Of a DNA stretch of 64,000 nt, positions 52,782 through 62,115 are shown piece after piece. The notes beneath the pieces are model-generated. The model was not told the DNA's origin. It searched no databases and saw nothing but the letters and a program-made list of their open reading frames with translations. Made by a program: the position numbers and the translations under genes. Numbering within the stretch: position 1 is the stretch's first letter; each line of letters starts with the position of its first letter. Source of the DNA: Symbiodinium natans (taxonomy: Eukaryota; Sar; Dinophyceae; Suessiales; Symbiodiniaceae); contig CAJNDS010000602.1 of assembly GCA_905221605.1 (NCBI GenBank), forward strand, positions 397,001 through 461,000. The letters are read 5' to 3'.

Positions 52782-52866
52782 CGCTATTTTGCTGGAGGCT
52801 GGCCTGGCTGTTGGAAGGAGATGATGCTCCCCGGGGGTATTCGGTGGCCACGGTCGAAGCTTGTCG
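52782..52866 (+). CDS. Candidate internal exon, unknown protein
   Basis: From CCTCTCAG to GTCG/GTTTGGGG. RYFAGGWPGCWKEMMLPGGI and on. Confidence 0.3.
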
Positions 52867-52877
52867 GTTTGGGGTTT

Positions 52878-52982
52878 AGAGAGGAAGAGAGGCAGAGAGG
52901 CAGAGAGGAAGAGAGGAAGAGAGGAAGAGAGGAAGCGAGGAAGAGAGGATGATGGGAGGGAGAGAGGATGGGAGGGGAGAGA
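52878..52982 (+). repeat. GA-rich minisatellite
   Basis: Imperfect AGAGAGGAAG / AGAGAGGCAG units over about 100 bp. Confidence 0.9.
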
Positions 52983-53284
52983 ACGAACCCTGAAACTCAA
53001 CACCCTTGTTTTGCTGGAGCTCTCAGCCGAACCCAGGGGCGCTATGCAGACAAGGCAAAGGGTACTGGGACGAAGGGGGAGGGGGTTGTGGGGCATTGGG
53101 TAGCTCTATAAGTTGGGTTCTGTGGCGGGCGTGAGGGCCTTGGAGTCTTCAGAGGAGTTCGAAAGCAGGATTTTCAGAGTGTTTTGGCCTTAGCTCACCT
53201 CCTTCCAAGTTGCGTCGTGCATTCTAGGGCCCAAGCCCAGTTCCTCGTACCAATCCCGGGCCTGTCCTCCGCTTCCTGGGTACG

Positions 53285-53596
53285 ATGAATTCCGTGTTTG
53301 TCCGGGGCTTCGACTTCGGAACGACGGAGCAGCAGCTCCGGCGGCACTGCAGTATGGTCGGCCTTGTGATATCGCTGGAGATGTGGGGCAAGGGCGCCGC
53401 AGTGGTGTCATACCGGACAGCGATGCAAGCTGACCAGGCCGTGCAGCAGCTCAACAACTCCATCATCCCAGGAAATTCGCGCTACATCGACGTGAAGTTG
53501 GATGACCGGGGCAACAGGCAGTCGGCTCCATCGTCACCAATAGCTGGCCAGTTCGAGGCACGCAGCGGCTCCGTGCCACAGCTGCAACAGCAGTGA
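53285..53596 (+). CDS. RRM protein or exon, unit A copy 1
   Basis: A 103-codon frame from ATG to TGA that is essentially one RNA recognition motif: RNP2 VFVRGF at residues 4-9, RNP1-like KGAAVVSY at residues 36-43, closing with RYIDVKLDD. RRMs bind single-stranded RNA. The tail (ARSGSVPQLQQQ) is short. Nearly identical to unit A copy 2 at 55207-55510. It may be a stand-alone small RRM protein, or an exon spliced to unit B by a donor inside the tail. Confidence 0.7.
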   Translation: MNSVFVRGFDFGTTEQQLRRHCSMVGLVISLEMWGKGAAVVSYRTAMQADQAVQQLNNSIIPGNSRYIDVKLDDRGNRQSAPSSPIAGQFEARSGSVPQLQQQ

Positions 53597-53696
53597 CACG
53601 TTTGTTTGCTTGCCTGCTCGTGTTTGTTGGTTTGGCCCTGTTGTTCCACATGCCTTAATGTATTTACGAAGCGCGTATGAGCAAACGCACGATGCA

Positions 53697-53777
53697 GAGA
53701 GAGAGAGAGAGACAGAGAGAGATAGAGAGAGATATCGAGAGAGAGAGAGAGAGAGAAAAAAGAGAGAGAGAGAGAGT
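53697..53777 (+). repeat. (GA)n tract before RRM unit B
   Basis: AGAGAGAC/GATAGAGA runs followed by AAGT repeats, ending in GTCAG, an acceptor-like sequence 13 bp before the RNP2 codons of unit B. Confidence 0.9.
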
Positions 53778-53819
53778 GGAAGTACGTAAGTAAGTAAGTA
53801 AGTAAGTCAGGACGCGGCC

Positions 53820-54236
53820 GTGTTCGTCCGCGGCTTCGACTTCGGAACGCCAGTGCAGCAGATCCGTGCGCACTGCAGTATTGTCGGGCCTGTGAGCTCG
53901 GTAGAGATGCAGGGTGAGGGCGCGGCAGTGGTTTCCTACCCTTCACCGGAGCAGGCAGAGCAGGCCGTGCAGCAGCTCAACAACACCACCATCCCGGGTA
54001 ACTCTCGCTACATTGATGTGAAGTTGGATGACCGAGGTGGACGGGGAGGTACCAAGCGGCCGGCTCAATTCACACCGACCAGGGGTGCAGCCGCAGTGCC
54101 GGACTTCGGTGCAGATGAGCTCGAGGCCACTTCCTGCAATGCTGCAAGCCCCTTAAGACCTATAAACCCTAGAAACCAACCCTATAAACCCCATAGACTC
54201 TGCCATAGACCCTATAAACCCTACAAAACCCTATAA
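53820..54236 (+). CDS. RRM protein or exon, unit B copy 1
   Basis: Begins VFVRGFDFGTPVQQI directly after the GA tract and GTCAG/GACGCGGCC. It has no convincing ATG, so it is probably an exon. RNP1-like EGAAVVSY, then RYIDVKLDDRGG and a KRPAQFTPT linker. The frame runs into degenerate CCCTATAAA repeats, so the true 3' boundary is earlier. Paralogue of unit B copy 2. Confidence 0.65.
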   Translation: MFVRGFDFGTPVQQIRAHCSIVGPVSSVEMQGEGAAVVSYPSPEQAEQAVQQLNNTTIPGNSRYIDVKLDDRGGRGGTKRPAQFTPTRGAAAVPDFGADELEATSCNAASPLRPINPRNQPYKPHRLCHRPYKPYKTL

Positions 54237-54239
54237 ACC

Positions 54240-55190
54240 TTAAAAAGTGTGTACGTGTTTAGTTTCGTTTGGTTTTCTTCAAAGTCGTGGGAGTTTGCTT
54301 AGATATGCTCCAATTTCGCCTGGGTATTTGCCCCTGGAGTGCCAAACCCCAGAGAATTCAAGAAAATCCTGCAGTCTCTCCTGGGTTTAGGGTTTAGGAT
54401 TTAGGGTTGACTGGAGTGGGTGCTGGGGGCGATGGCAGTCATCAAGTCCAGTTTCAAAAAGGTGCACTCACCCCAGAGAATTGCTAAATGAGAAGAAAGT
54501 TGCGGAGTGAAACGAAGAATCCTTGGCCCAGAGTCCCGAGAATCCTGTAGAGATCCCCCAACAGAATATCCTGGGGTTCCCTGCCCAGCCCCAGAAGATT
54601 GTGCAGGCAATCCCAAAAGTGCCGACCCCGATAGAATCCTTCTCTCTCTCTCTCACTCTCTGACTCTCTCTATCTCTCTCTCTCACACACTCACTGTAGC
54701 TGTTTATGCTGCCAGCCTGGGATCTTTGTGTGTGTGTTGGTGTGTCACACACCGAGGCAGAAGGCCACGTAATCTGGGAGACGTACGTGCATCCTTTTTC
54801 CCAGGAACATGCATGTGAAGAAGGTACCTTTTCGCCTGTGGGGTCTGCGAAAACAAGGGGCCCCTTTAAAGTGGACCCGCAAATAGTAGGGTTCCTGAAA
54901 ATAGGGACCTCAATAAGGTACCCCCCCAAATGCGGAAACCACCATGTAGAGCTGACCACAGATTGAGCTGAAGGATTCGGTGTGTAGCATGGGCCAATGC
55001 GTGCACGGCCTGCGGGTGTTTGCAAAACGTGACATATCCTTCCAGAAGCCCTGCATGTAGCCTGGAAGAGCGTGCGACACACGGCACATGGGGAGAGAGA
55101 GAGAGAGAGAGAAAAAAAAGACACAAAACTTGGAGCTGCCTTGCCTGAGAGAGAGAAAGAGAGAAGCAAAAGGGAAGAAAGACAGCAAGG
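54240..55190. other. Spacer between RRM units
   Basis: Contains a TTTAGGG run (54382-54408), inverted copies of the 12.2-kb minisatellite unit (54320-54640) and (CT)n/(CA)n at 54643-54692. No gene recognised. Confidence 0.5.
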
Positions 55191-55510
55191 AAGGAGGCTG
55201 TACATCCGTGTTTGTCCGGGGCTTCGACTTCGGCACGACGGAGCAGCAGATCCGGCGGCACTGCAGTATGGTCGGCCTTGTGACATCGCTGGAGATGTGG
55301 GGCAAGGGCGCCGCAGTGGTGTCATACCGGACAGCGATGCAAGCTGACCAGGCCGTGCAGCAGCTCAACAACACCATCATCCCAGGAAATTCGCGCTACA
55401 TCGACGTGAAGTTGGATGACCGGGGCAACAGGCGGCAGGCTCCCTCGTCACCAATTGAAGGCCAGTTCGAGGCACGCAGCGGCTCCGTGCCAGACCTGCA
55501 ACAAGAGTGA
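55088..55510 (+). CDS. RRM protein or exon, unit A copy 2
   Basis: The RRM proper starts at 55205 (SVFVRGFDFGTTEQQIRRHC). It differs from copy 1 by a few residues and ends ARSGSVPDLQQE then TGA. Upstream codons of the open frame come from an (AG)n tract and are probably not translated. Copy 1's ATG is absent here, so this is an exon or a start-less duplicate. Confidence 0.65.
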   Translation: MGREREREKKKTQNLELPCLRERKREAKGKKDSKEGGCTSVFVRGFDFGTTEQQIRRHCSMVGLVTSLEMWGKGAAVVSYRTAMQADQAVQQLNNTIIPGNSRYIDVKLDDRGNRRQAPSSPIEGQFEARSGSVPDLQQE

Positions 55511-55702
55511 CGCGTTTGTTGGCTTGTCGGTTTGTGTGGGTTAGTTTGGCCCTTTTTGTTCATGCCTCGATTTGATGCGCGTGTCCAAGCATTCTGCTTC
55601 GTGTGGTGCGCGCATGAGAAGTGTGCACCTGTGTGAAACGAAAGGCAGAGTAAACGTGACACAATCACATGAGCATGGAAGAGCAAGAGCATAATGATGA
55701 AC

Positions 55703-55735
<33 letters not shown>

Positions 55736-55739
55736 GAGT

Positions 55740-56024
55740 AAGGACACGGCCGTGTTCGTCCGCGGCTTCGACTTCGGAACGACAGTGCAGCAGATCCGAG
55801 ATCACTGCAGTATTGTCGGGCCTGTGAGCTCGATAGCGATGAAGGGTGAGGGCGCAGCGGTGGTTTCCTACCCATCTCCAGAGCAAGCGGAGCAGGCCGT
55901 GCTGCAGCTCAACAACACCACCATTTCGGGCAACTCTCGCTACATTGATGTGAAGTTGGACGGTCAAAAAAGCAGCAACAACAAGCGGCCGGCTCAATTC
56001 ACGGCGACTGGTACCACGAACCGA
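55740..56024 (+). CDS. RRM protein or exon, unit B copy 2
   Basis: VFVRGFDFGTTVQQIRDHCS after an (AG)n tract and GTAAG/GACACGGCC. RNP1-like EGAAVVSY. Closes RYIDVKLDG and KRPAQFTATG. The frame continues into a truncated third RRM. Confidence 0.65.
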
Positions 56025-56113
56025 GTGTTCGTGAGGGGCTTCGACTTCGGCACCACAGATGAGCAGTTGCAGCTGCACTGCGGCTCTGTGCCACACCTGC
56101 ACACTTGTACTTG
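56025..56113 (+). pseudogene. Truncated RRM (internal deletion)
   Basis: RVFVRGFDFGTTDEQLQLHC is the start of an RRM, but it jumps straight to GSVPHL, matching the extreme C-terminus of units A (SGSVPQL). About 60 residues of the fold, including RNP1, are missing. Deleted or recombined copy. Confidence 0.6.
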
Positions 56114-56276
56114 TAGCACTTGTGTCGTTTGGTTCCATATCTGCTTGTCTGTCCTGCACATGTCGCCGTGTGTGTGTGTGTGCGCGCGCGTCGGAGTACA
56201 AACGTGGAAGTCTTTGAGACTCGTTGTGACAGGGTAGACAGATCCAAGCAGGATTTACAAACTCACGGTAGAGAAG

Positions 56277-56396
56277 GGCGCACAAGGTGATGAAGCTATG
56301 ATCGCCGCACACGCCCACGAACTCCACTCGGGTTATCTTCTGCGAAAGTGTTCTCATTGCTTGCTTTGTTCTCGTCACTCCGTCTCTTCAAGGTAG
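56277..56396 (+). CDS. Candidate terminal exon, unknown protein
   Basis: From GTAGAGAAG to TAG. GAQGDEAMIAAHAHELHSGY and CSHCLLCSRH. The antisense is open as well. Confidence 0.3.
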   Translation, partial: GAQGDEAMIAAHAHELHSGYLLRKCSHCLLCSRHSVSSR

Positions 56397-56746
56397 CGGT
56401 CTGATTTCGTTCTGAAATCTCAAAGAAATGTGTGGACATGGAGCATGCCAAAACCCTCCCTTTTCCACCCTAAGCCCTCTGCCTAGCGCGAGTGTGACAG
56501 CCCTCCCAAATCCCAAACTTCTTGCAAGCCCAGACAACCCTAAACCCTAAACCCTAAGCCCTAAGCCCTAAGCCCTAAACCCTAAACCCTAAACTAACCC
56601 ATTTTGCTCGCTTTCATGTTCTACCTGCTCTTGGACCGCAACTTTGGCGACAGCCAGCAGCCGCCCAAGCTTTCCTTTTTGCGAGGTTTTCGGGTCTGGT
56701 AGCAAGAGGGTTCAGGCTTTCGGGTTGTAGGGTTTAGGGAATCCAG

Positions 56747-56890
56747 CAAAAAAGTGTTGCACTTTCTCTGCTTAATTTGCGCAGCGCCACACTTGAAGAC
56801 CTCGTGTGCCGCTTACTGTTCATGCAAATTGCGTGCATGGGTAAACCGGCCATTCAGCATGTTCATCACGAAGCCGCTGGGCGGCTGTAA
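56747..56890 (+). CDS. Candidate terminal exon, unknown protein
   Basis: 47 codons from GAATCCAG to TAA: QKSVALSLLNLRSATLEDLV and on. A second frame over the same DNA is open to 56945. Which is used is unclear. Confidence 0.3.
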   Translation, partial: QKSVALSLLNLRSATLEDLVCRLLFMQIACMGKPAIQHVHHEAAGRL

Positions 56891-56960
56891 ATCCATCTTC
56901 GGCTGCATAGTGATAGGTGCCATGATTGCGGAACGTATGGAGTAGGCAAATAGGTGCTTC

Positions 56961-57194
56961 TCAACTTGATTCGGTGTTACGGACATGTCCAGAAGACTCC
57001 AGAGCAGGCTCTGTTGAGTAGGAGGGATCTAGGGCCCTGTTAATGGCACCGAACCAGGCGATGGGATCGTTGTGGAGATCGGTGAGCAGTAAGTGTGAGG
57101 CAGTAGAGGTGTAAAGCCGTACGGGTGTTGAGATCGCGTGCGCTTTTAGGGTTGAAAGACTCGCCGTCACTAGCCGAAGCCATCCATCCGGCAT
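56961..57194 (-). CDS. Possible small protein, minus strand
   Basis: 77 codons from ATG (57192-57194) to TGA at 56961-56963. LVTASLSTLKAHAISTPVRL and DPIAWFGAINRALDPSYS. A short TTTAGGG-like sequence lies upstream on minus. Unrecognised. Confidence 0.4.
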   Translation of the reverse strand: MPDGWLRLVTASLSTLKAHAISTPVRLYTSTASHLLLTDLHNDPIAWFGAINRALDPSYSTEPALESSGHVRNTESS

Positions 57195-57380
57195 GTGTCC
57201 CCTAAACCCTGGACCCAAAACCCTAGAGGAGTCGGTTGGGTACGAGTTTTTGCCAGTGATGACACGCAGACCCTGCTTTGCGGTTCGGCCAGCTATGCGG
57301 GGAGTGAAACAAAAGCCCTACAAACCTACCCTAAACCCTAAACCCTAAACCCTAAACTACGGAGGTCTACAGGTTGACAG

Positions 57381-57478
57381 CGACCTCATCCTGGAGTTGG
57401 TGAGGCCAGTCGCAGTACGGATCCTGAATCGGGGTTTGACCCAAAGTGTAGACCCGCTTTGGGTCATTTCTGGGAGGG
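57381..57478 (+). CDS. Candidate internal exon, unknown protein
   Basis: From GTTGACAG to GAGGG/GTTTAGGG. DLILELVRPVAVRILNRGLT and on. CCCTAAA before, TTTAGGG after. Confidence 0.4.
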
Positions 57479-57676
57479 GTTTAGGGTTTAGGGTTTAGGG
57501 TTTTGGGTTCAGGATTTAGGTTTAGGGTGTTGCTGAGAGAGGCCGTAGCATTCCGTAGCTGCTCACCATATTCACCTCGAGGCAAGCTTGAGAATTATGA
57601 CCTTTGGGGTTTGTGAAATGGCCTCGGCTCAAGTGACATATGAGACTGGAAAGAGTTCCATGGCTGCTTCTGCAAT

Positions 57677-58495
57677 TTGCCCGGTATGCGCGAAAAGAGC
57701 ACTCCGATGCGGAAAGCCTTCCTCAGCTTGATTCTAGCTTTGGCTGCGGCACCCACGTGGCCAACAGGCAGATCTGGACTCACCTTCGTTCAGCCACTCC
57801 AGCGAGCGCAGATTGGCATGACTCCTCTCCGTGCTGTTGCAGAAGCTGAAGCTCTTGACGTTGACATAGCGCCTGCTGATACCGAAGTCTTTTATGGCAA
57901 TGTCAGTGGTGGAGAGACAGAATCTGCTGTGATCGTTGGGCAGAACAGCGCCCCTCTCAACGTATCGAGGGCAGCTTCAATCAAGTTGCAACAATTTGGT
58001 GGAGTTCAGGTCGAATGCTTTGGAGAGAATGGTGTTGTCACAGGCACGAGAGTTGCTGAACTTTTGCGAACATGGCATGGGCCCCTCAGTGCCCGACTCG
58101 GTGGAGATGTTGCAGTTCGCCCGGAGATGCTGATACGAGATGATGGAAAGGCCAACATGCGCTTGCACGTGGCCCCGGTCTTGCTGCCGCAAGAGTTTAC
58201 CGATGTCACACGCGACGTGTTGAAGGCACCGGCAGACGAAGACAGAATCAACATACTTTCAATGGCTCTTCTCCTGAGAACCCCCAACCAGAAAAGAGCG
58301 GTGACCATTCGAGGAATTGGGGCAACCTCGATAAACCGCATCATGAAGGCAATCGCCCGTGCCAATCTTGTACGACTCAGCCTGGATCCGAGCAAAAACG
58401 TCCTGTGGGCTCTTCCCTCCTATGTCGACGAAGAAGGTAGGGATGGCGGCTCGATTAAGGTGCTGTGCTTGGACATCGTGCTCGCTCGCCAGTGA
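57677..58495 (+). CDS. SpoVS-like protein with two tandem domains and a plastid-type leader
   Basis: 272-codon intronless ORF. Residues 11-27 form a signal peptide (MRKAFLSLILALAAA), followed by LTFVQP, similar to the FVAP motif that opens dinoflagellate plastid transit peptides. Residues about 83-169 and 190-272 each resemble bacterial SpoVS: domain 1 has VECFGENGVVTGTRVAELLR and a LHVAP end; domain 2 has IRGIGATSINRIMKAIARAN and a VLCLDIVLAR end. These correspond to the AIGAGAxNQAxKAIA and IKFIVEPR blocks. SpoVS is a small protein of the Alba-like fold class, thought to bind nucleic acid. A plastid nucleoid or RNA-binding role is inference. Start: first ATG; Met11 is an alternative. Confidence 0.6.
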   Translation: MPGMREKSTPMRKAFLSLILALAAAPTWPTGRSGLTFVQPLQRAQIGMTPLRAVAEAEALDVDIAPADTEVFYGNVSGGETESAVIVGQNSAPLNVSRAASIKLQQFGGVQVECFGENGVVTGTRVAELLRTWHGPLSARLGGDVAVRPEMLIRDDGKANMRLHVAPVLLPQEFTDVTRDVLKAPADEDRINILSMALLLRTPNQKRAVTIRGIGATSINRIMKAIARANLVRLSLDPSKNVLWALPSYVDEEGRDGGSIKVLCLDIVLARQ

Positions 58496-58811
58496 CCTGC
58501 TGACAGCAGCTCAGTGGGGAGATCCATGATATGATCAGCCGAAGAAAAACGTGGGCTGTGTCTTGAGCTTCTCTAGTGAGCTTCTGAGCTACCACATGCA
58601 AGCTGTTTCAAACATGCTGGCGCCGCTCTCAGTCCATGCATCAAAAACGGCGCTCAGAGGCGGATAGTTGGGATTGGGCGTACAAGTCCTGCACGCAGCA
58701 AGAAGGTCGGTAGAGGTGTTCGGCAGAAAATCCAGACGTCGTATGAAAGTCTGCAGAATGACATAAGCAACCCTGAAGCAATTCATTTGAGCAACCTTGC
58801 TTTGGGAGTAG

Positions 58812-60716
58812 GTGTTTCACATGCTATGGCATCGGCGTGACCTCGTAGCTCCAGGCATGCGCCCTGGGCCTCTGGAGTTGGATGAAGAGGACTCGGTGCA
58901 GATATTTGCTGAAGTCGTCTCTGTGCACATCAAGCCACAAGGTCGGGACGAGTTCGTTGCCCAACTGACCGTGTGCCTGCGGCCGGACAACCCGGCACAT
59001 CCGCGCAACTTGTTGCTCGAGCTCACGGACGAGAACGACTTGCTGTTCTACCACAGCTTGGCGCTGGGAGAAGGAGATTACCACGCGCTGAGGGCCGAGC
59101 AGCGCCTGCTGGTCGATTTCCAGTCCTTTCCGGAACAGCTGGCCCTCTTCCTGCGAAGATGCTGCGGAACAGAGGTTCAGGGAGTTCAGGGGCTGTCATC
59201 GAGCTCGAAGATGCTGGCAGTCCTCGAATGCAGTCCTGCTGGTGAGAGCCACTTCAGCATCGTCGAGTCGAATCACTTTCGTGAGCTGACACACATTGTG
59301 CTTCGGCTTCGACAGGGTTCAGATGAGGTGGTGAAGAAGCACCTTGCCCTCAAGCTCCGTGCTGCTCGTGCAGAGGCTGCAAGTCTCGGCCAGCGCCTTG
59401 CCACGAACACCGAGGCCCTGACGCAGAGCCAGAAGCAGGTGCACGAGCTAACAGCCCACTCACGCGTCGTCTCTGATGAGCGGGTGCACTTGGAAGAGTC
59501 ACTGCAGGCCACGCATCAACGGGAACTCCGAGCACTCAAGGAAGAGCATGTGCGAGCGATCGCCGAGCTACAGCGCTCTGGCACAGAGGAGAGGGCCCGA
59601 ATAGAATCTGAGCACAAGCAGGCGCTGCTGGCTGCACTAGACCGCGCGCACAGCGCGGAAGGCTCTGTTGAGGAGCTGCAGCGAACACGGCAGTCTCTTG
59701 CAGCCACAGGACAAAGCTGCCGGGAACGTCTGGAAGTGGCTGAGCGCCAGGCGATGGAGGCCTCACAAGAGACAAGTGAGCTTCGGAAGCAGCTGAAGCA
59801 TCTGGAAGAGCTCAAGTTCCGGCACGAGCGAGACCTCAGCGGACTGCAGGTTCAGCTGGCCTCCGCGAAGGAGCAGCTGGCTGTGCGCGAGCAGCATGCA
59901 GCCAGCCAAGCGGCTCAGATCGATGAGGCTGTGAGGGAGCGGAAGATGCTTGAGGAAAGTCTAGGCACCGTCAAGAAGCAGGCACAACTGCTTGAGGAGA
60001 AGTTCAACCTCTCGGCTCAGGAGATTGCCAAAGGCAACCGAATCATCCAGAACCTGCACCAGGCCTCGAAGGAGGCGAAGGCCAAGCTCCGCCTCAAAGC
60101 TTCGGAGCTCGTGCAGCATGAGAAGACGAGATTGGAGCTGGAGAAAGGTGAGGAGCTCAAGAAGCATGCCTTGGATGAGAAGGACCAGGAGCTGTCAAGG
60201 GGAAAGGCTCGGGAGGAGAAGCTACACCAGGACATCGAGGACCTCAAGCGGAAGCTGGCCGAAGCTCATGACGTCATGAAGTCCAATCGGGAGGTGATCG
60301 AGTACCTGAATCGGCAGCTGACTGAAAGAGATCTCAAGACCTTGCCAGGGCCCCCAGGGCCCGGCCCCTGGAGCACGCCAGATCCGGCCGCATCGACCCT
60401 TCGGGTCCCGGGTGCCAGCTCGGCTTTGTCAGAACTCCTTGGGAAAGTGGATGGCCTCACTGCCAGGAAGAACAGTCCAACTCCGAGCATGGGCTTTGGG
60501 ACAGCGACGACCGCGGCGACAGGCTTGGGCACTCTCTCTGGTCTGAGTCTGAGCGGCTTTTCGACTCCCGCTCCCGCGAGGACCTCCCCGCTGTCCCCGC
60601 CGGTCAGCTCTTCTTTCAAGGATCGGGGCGAGGAGCCGTCGCTTCACAAAGCTGTGGTCTACAAGTGCCCAAGCACTGGGTCCTTGGGGCCCAGGTTGCA
60701 TGCGGCCGCGGCTTGA
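58812..60716 (+). CDS. SAS6: SAS-6, centriole/basal body cartwheel protein
   Basis: 634-codon uninterrupted ORF. The N-terminal head (residues about 70-180) carries the family signature LTDENDLLFYHSLALGEGDY, RLLVDFQSFPEQL and FSIVESNHFRELTHIVLRLR. F156 sits where the N-N dimer interface Phe of characterised SAS-6 proteins lies (inferred). Residues about 180-508 are a long coiled coil ending SNREVIEYLNRQLTERD, the conserved C-terminal coil motif. Residues 509-634 are Pro/Ser/Gly-rich. SAS-6 dimers assemble into the nine-fold cartwheel that sets centriole symmetry. ATG 58812 was chosen; Met4 and Met16 are alternatives. Confidence 0.95.
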   Translation: MFHMLWHRRDLVAPGMRPGPLELDEEDSVQIFAEVVSVHIKPQGRDEFVAQLTVCLRPDNPAHPRNLLLELTDENDLLFYHSLALGEGDYHALRAEQRLLVDFQSFPEQLALFLRRCCGTEVQGVQGLSSSSKMLAVLECSPAGESHFSIVESNHFRELTHIVLRLRQGSDEVVKKHLALKLRAARAEAASLGQRLATNTEALTQSQKQVHELTAHSRVVSDERVHLEESLQATHQRELRALKEEHVRAIAELQRSGTEERARIESEHKQALLAALDRAHSAEGSVEELQRTRQSLAATGQSCRERLEVAERQAMEASQETSELRKQLKHLEELKFRHERDLSGLQVQLASAKEQLAVREQHAASQAAQIDEAVRERKMLEESLGTVKKQAQLLEEKFNLSAQEIAKGNRIIQNLHQASKEAKAKLRLKASELVQHEKTRLELEKGEELKKHALDEKDQELSRGKAREEKLHQDIEDLKRKLAEAHDVMKSNREVIEYLNRQLTERDLKTLPGPPGPGPWSTPDPAASTLRVPGASSALSELLGKVDGLTARKNSPTPSMGFGTATTAATGLGTLSGLSLSGFSTPAPARTSPLSPPVSSSFKDRGEEPSLHKAVVYKCPSTGSLGPRLHAAAA

Positions 60717-61060
60717 CCTGCAGGTCAGTGGACTGAGGGTAGTGGTCGCATGAACGCGAGGAGCTGCTTTGGCTCCCAGCAAGTAGCAGAAAGGCCAGCA
60801 AGGTTTGGCCTGCTAGCCGTAGGGTGAACAGTGAACAGTATGATTCATCTTCCCAGTGCAAAGTGTCTTAGCTACGGCGTCTGTGAAACTCGCATCCAGT
60901 CCCTATAGCCTTGCACTGTTCGCCTGAAGCCGAGCAAAGGTGTGGCGAAGGCGTCGCAGTAGTCCGCCAATGTATTTTCGTTGATATGTGTCAATGTGGC
61001 ACATATTATGTAGGGATGCTCGGGGGCTTGTTCTGAGCAATTCCGTCGAGTTCCAAAACA
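60717..61060. other. 3' flank of SAS-6, nothing recognised
   Basis: Unique DNA without arrays or convincing frames. No clear polyadenylation signal seen. Confidence 0.4.
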
Positions 61061-61156
61061 CCATCACCCTAAACCCTAAACCCTAAACCGTAAACCCTAA
61101 ACCCTACTAGAACACATCCGAACCTGTGCTAGCGGAATCCAGAAAGCCTCCCCGCC

Positions 61157-61351
61157 ATGCTCAATGCCTGGGACATTGTGCGCATTTGGGGTGCGCCAGG
61201 TCGAAAGATTCGCGCCTGGACGCGTGTTGCCAAAAAAGGAGCGCTCGCGCGCGAGAGAGGGAGCAAGCCGGAACCCTGCTGGCTCTCCCTTGTAAGACTG
61301 CTTGCTGTGAAAGCCGAAGAGCCCTATGCCTCCCTAAACCCTGAGCCCTAA
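61157..61351 (+). CDS. Possible CDS or first exon, unknown protein
   Basis: ATG followed by LNAWDIVRIWGAPGRKIRAW and a basic stretch, open to TAA at 61349-61351. The last codons come from CCCTAAA sequence, so a donor earlier is likely. A following island, 61361-61415 (CTGCAG to GTGAGG), reads LLPDRPCRGQARLPELQA. Confidence 0.35.
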   Translation: MLNAWDIVRIWGAPGRKIRAWTRVAKKGALARERGSKPEPCWLSLVRLLAVKAEEPYASLNPEP

Positions 61352-61777
61352 ATCCTGCAGCTTCTGCCGGACAGGCCCTGTCGAGGCCAAGCACGCCTCC
61401 CCGAGTTACAGGCCAGTGAGGGGGAAGAGAGAGAGAGAGAGAGAGAGCCAGCGGCATGACACTAATTGATTCATGCAAAGTTTAGGGTTTAGGGTTTAGG
61501 GTTTCGGGTTTCGGGTTTCAGGTTAAAGATTAGGGCTTAGGGTTTCGGGTTTAGGCTTTAGGGTTTAGGCTGTAAAAAAAACGTGTCGTGGCAGACTAGG
61601 CGAGGCTACTGCAACAGGGTTTGGGGTTTAGGGTTTGGGGCTTAGGGTAGGGTTTGGGGTTTAGGGTCTTCCGGGTGCTGGTTTAGAAACACGGTTTTCA
61701 AATTAACTCAGGGTCTGATGACACTTGCTACATGTTGAGCTGGTGAGGTGGGTGAGGCCTGCTTGACGAGCACGCAG

Positions 61778-61835
61778 AAAACGCAATCAGAGCTCCTATT
61801 CGCTCTGAACCAGAACCTCAGATCTAGCCGCATCG
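61778..61835 (+). CDS. Candidate internal exon, unknown protein
   Basis: From GCACGCAG to ATCG/GTTTCC, KTQSELLFALNQNLRSSRI. A following island, 61918-61956, reads AHRAQHISALSRQ in phase 0. Confidence 0.3.
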
Positions 61836-62020
61836 GTTTCCCACCCTAGCCCTAAACCCTAAACCCTAAACCCTAAACCCTAAACCCTAAACCCTAAACC
61901 CTAAACCCTAAACCCAGGCACATCGGGCACAACACATATCCGCCTTGTCACGTCAGGTCGTGTGAGGCACACCGTCCGCTGAAGGCCTCAAGCTCTGAAG
62001 ATGCAGTGACGCTGCAAATG

Positions 62021-62115
62021 CGTTTAGGGTTTAGGGTTTAGGGTTTAGGGTTTAGGGTTTAGGGTTTAGGGTTTAGGGTTTAGGGTTTAGGGTTTAGGGT
62101 TTAGGGTTTAGGGTT
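62021..62115 (+). repeat. TTTAGGG array, about 13 perfect units
   Basis: Homogeneous array starting at ATGC/GTTTAGGG. Confidence 0.95.

Noticed and set aside
57437-57460. TGACCCAAAG/CTTTGGGTCA inverted repeat as an element
   Set aside because: Short, inside an exon candidate, no second copy.
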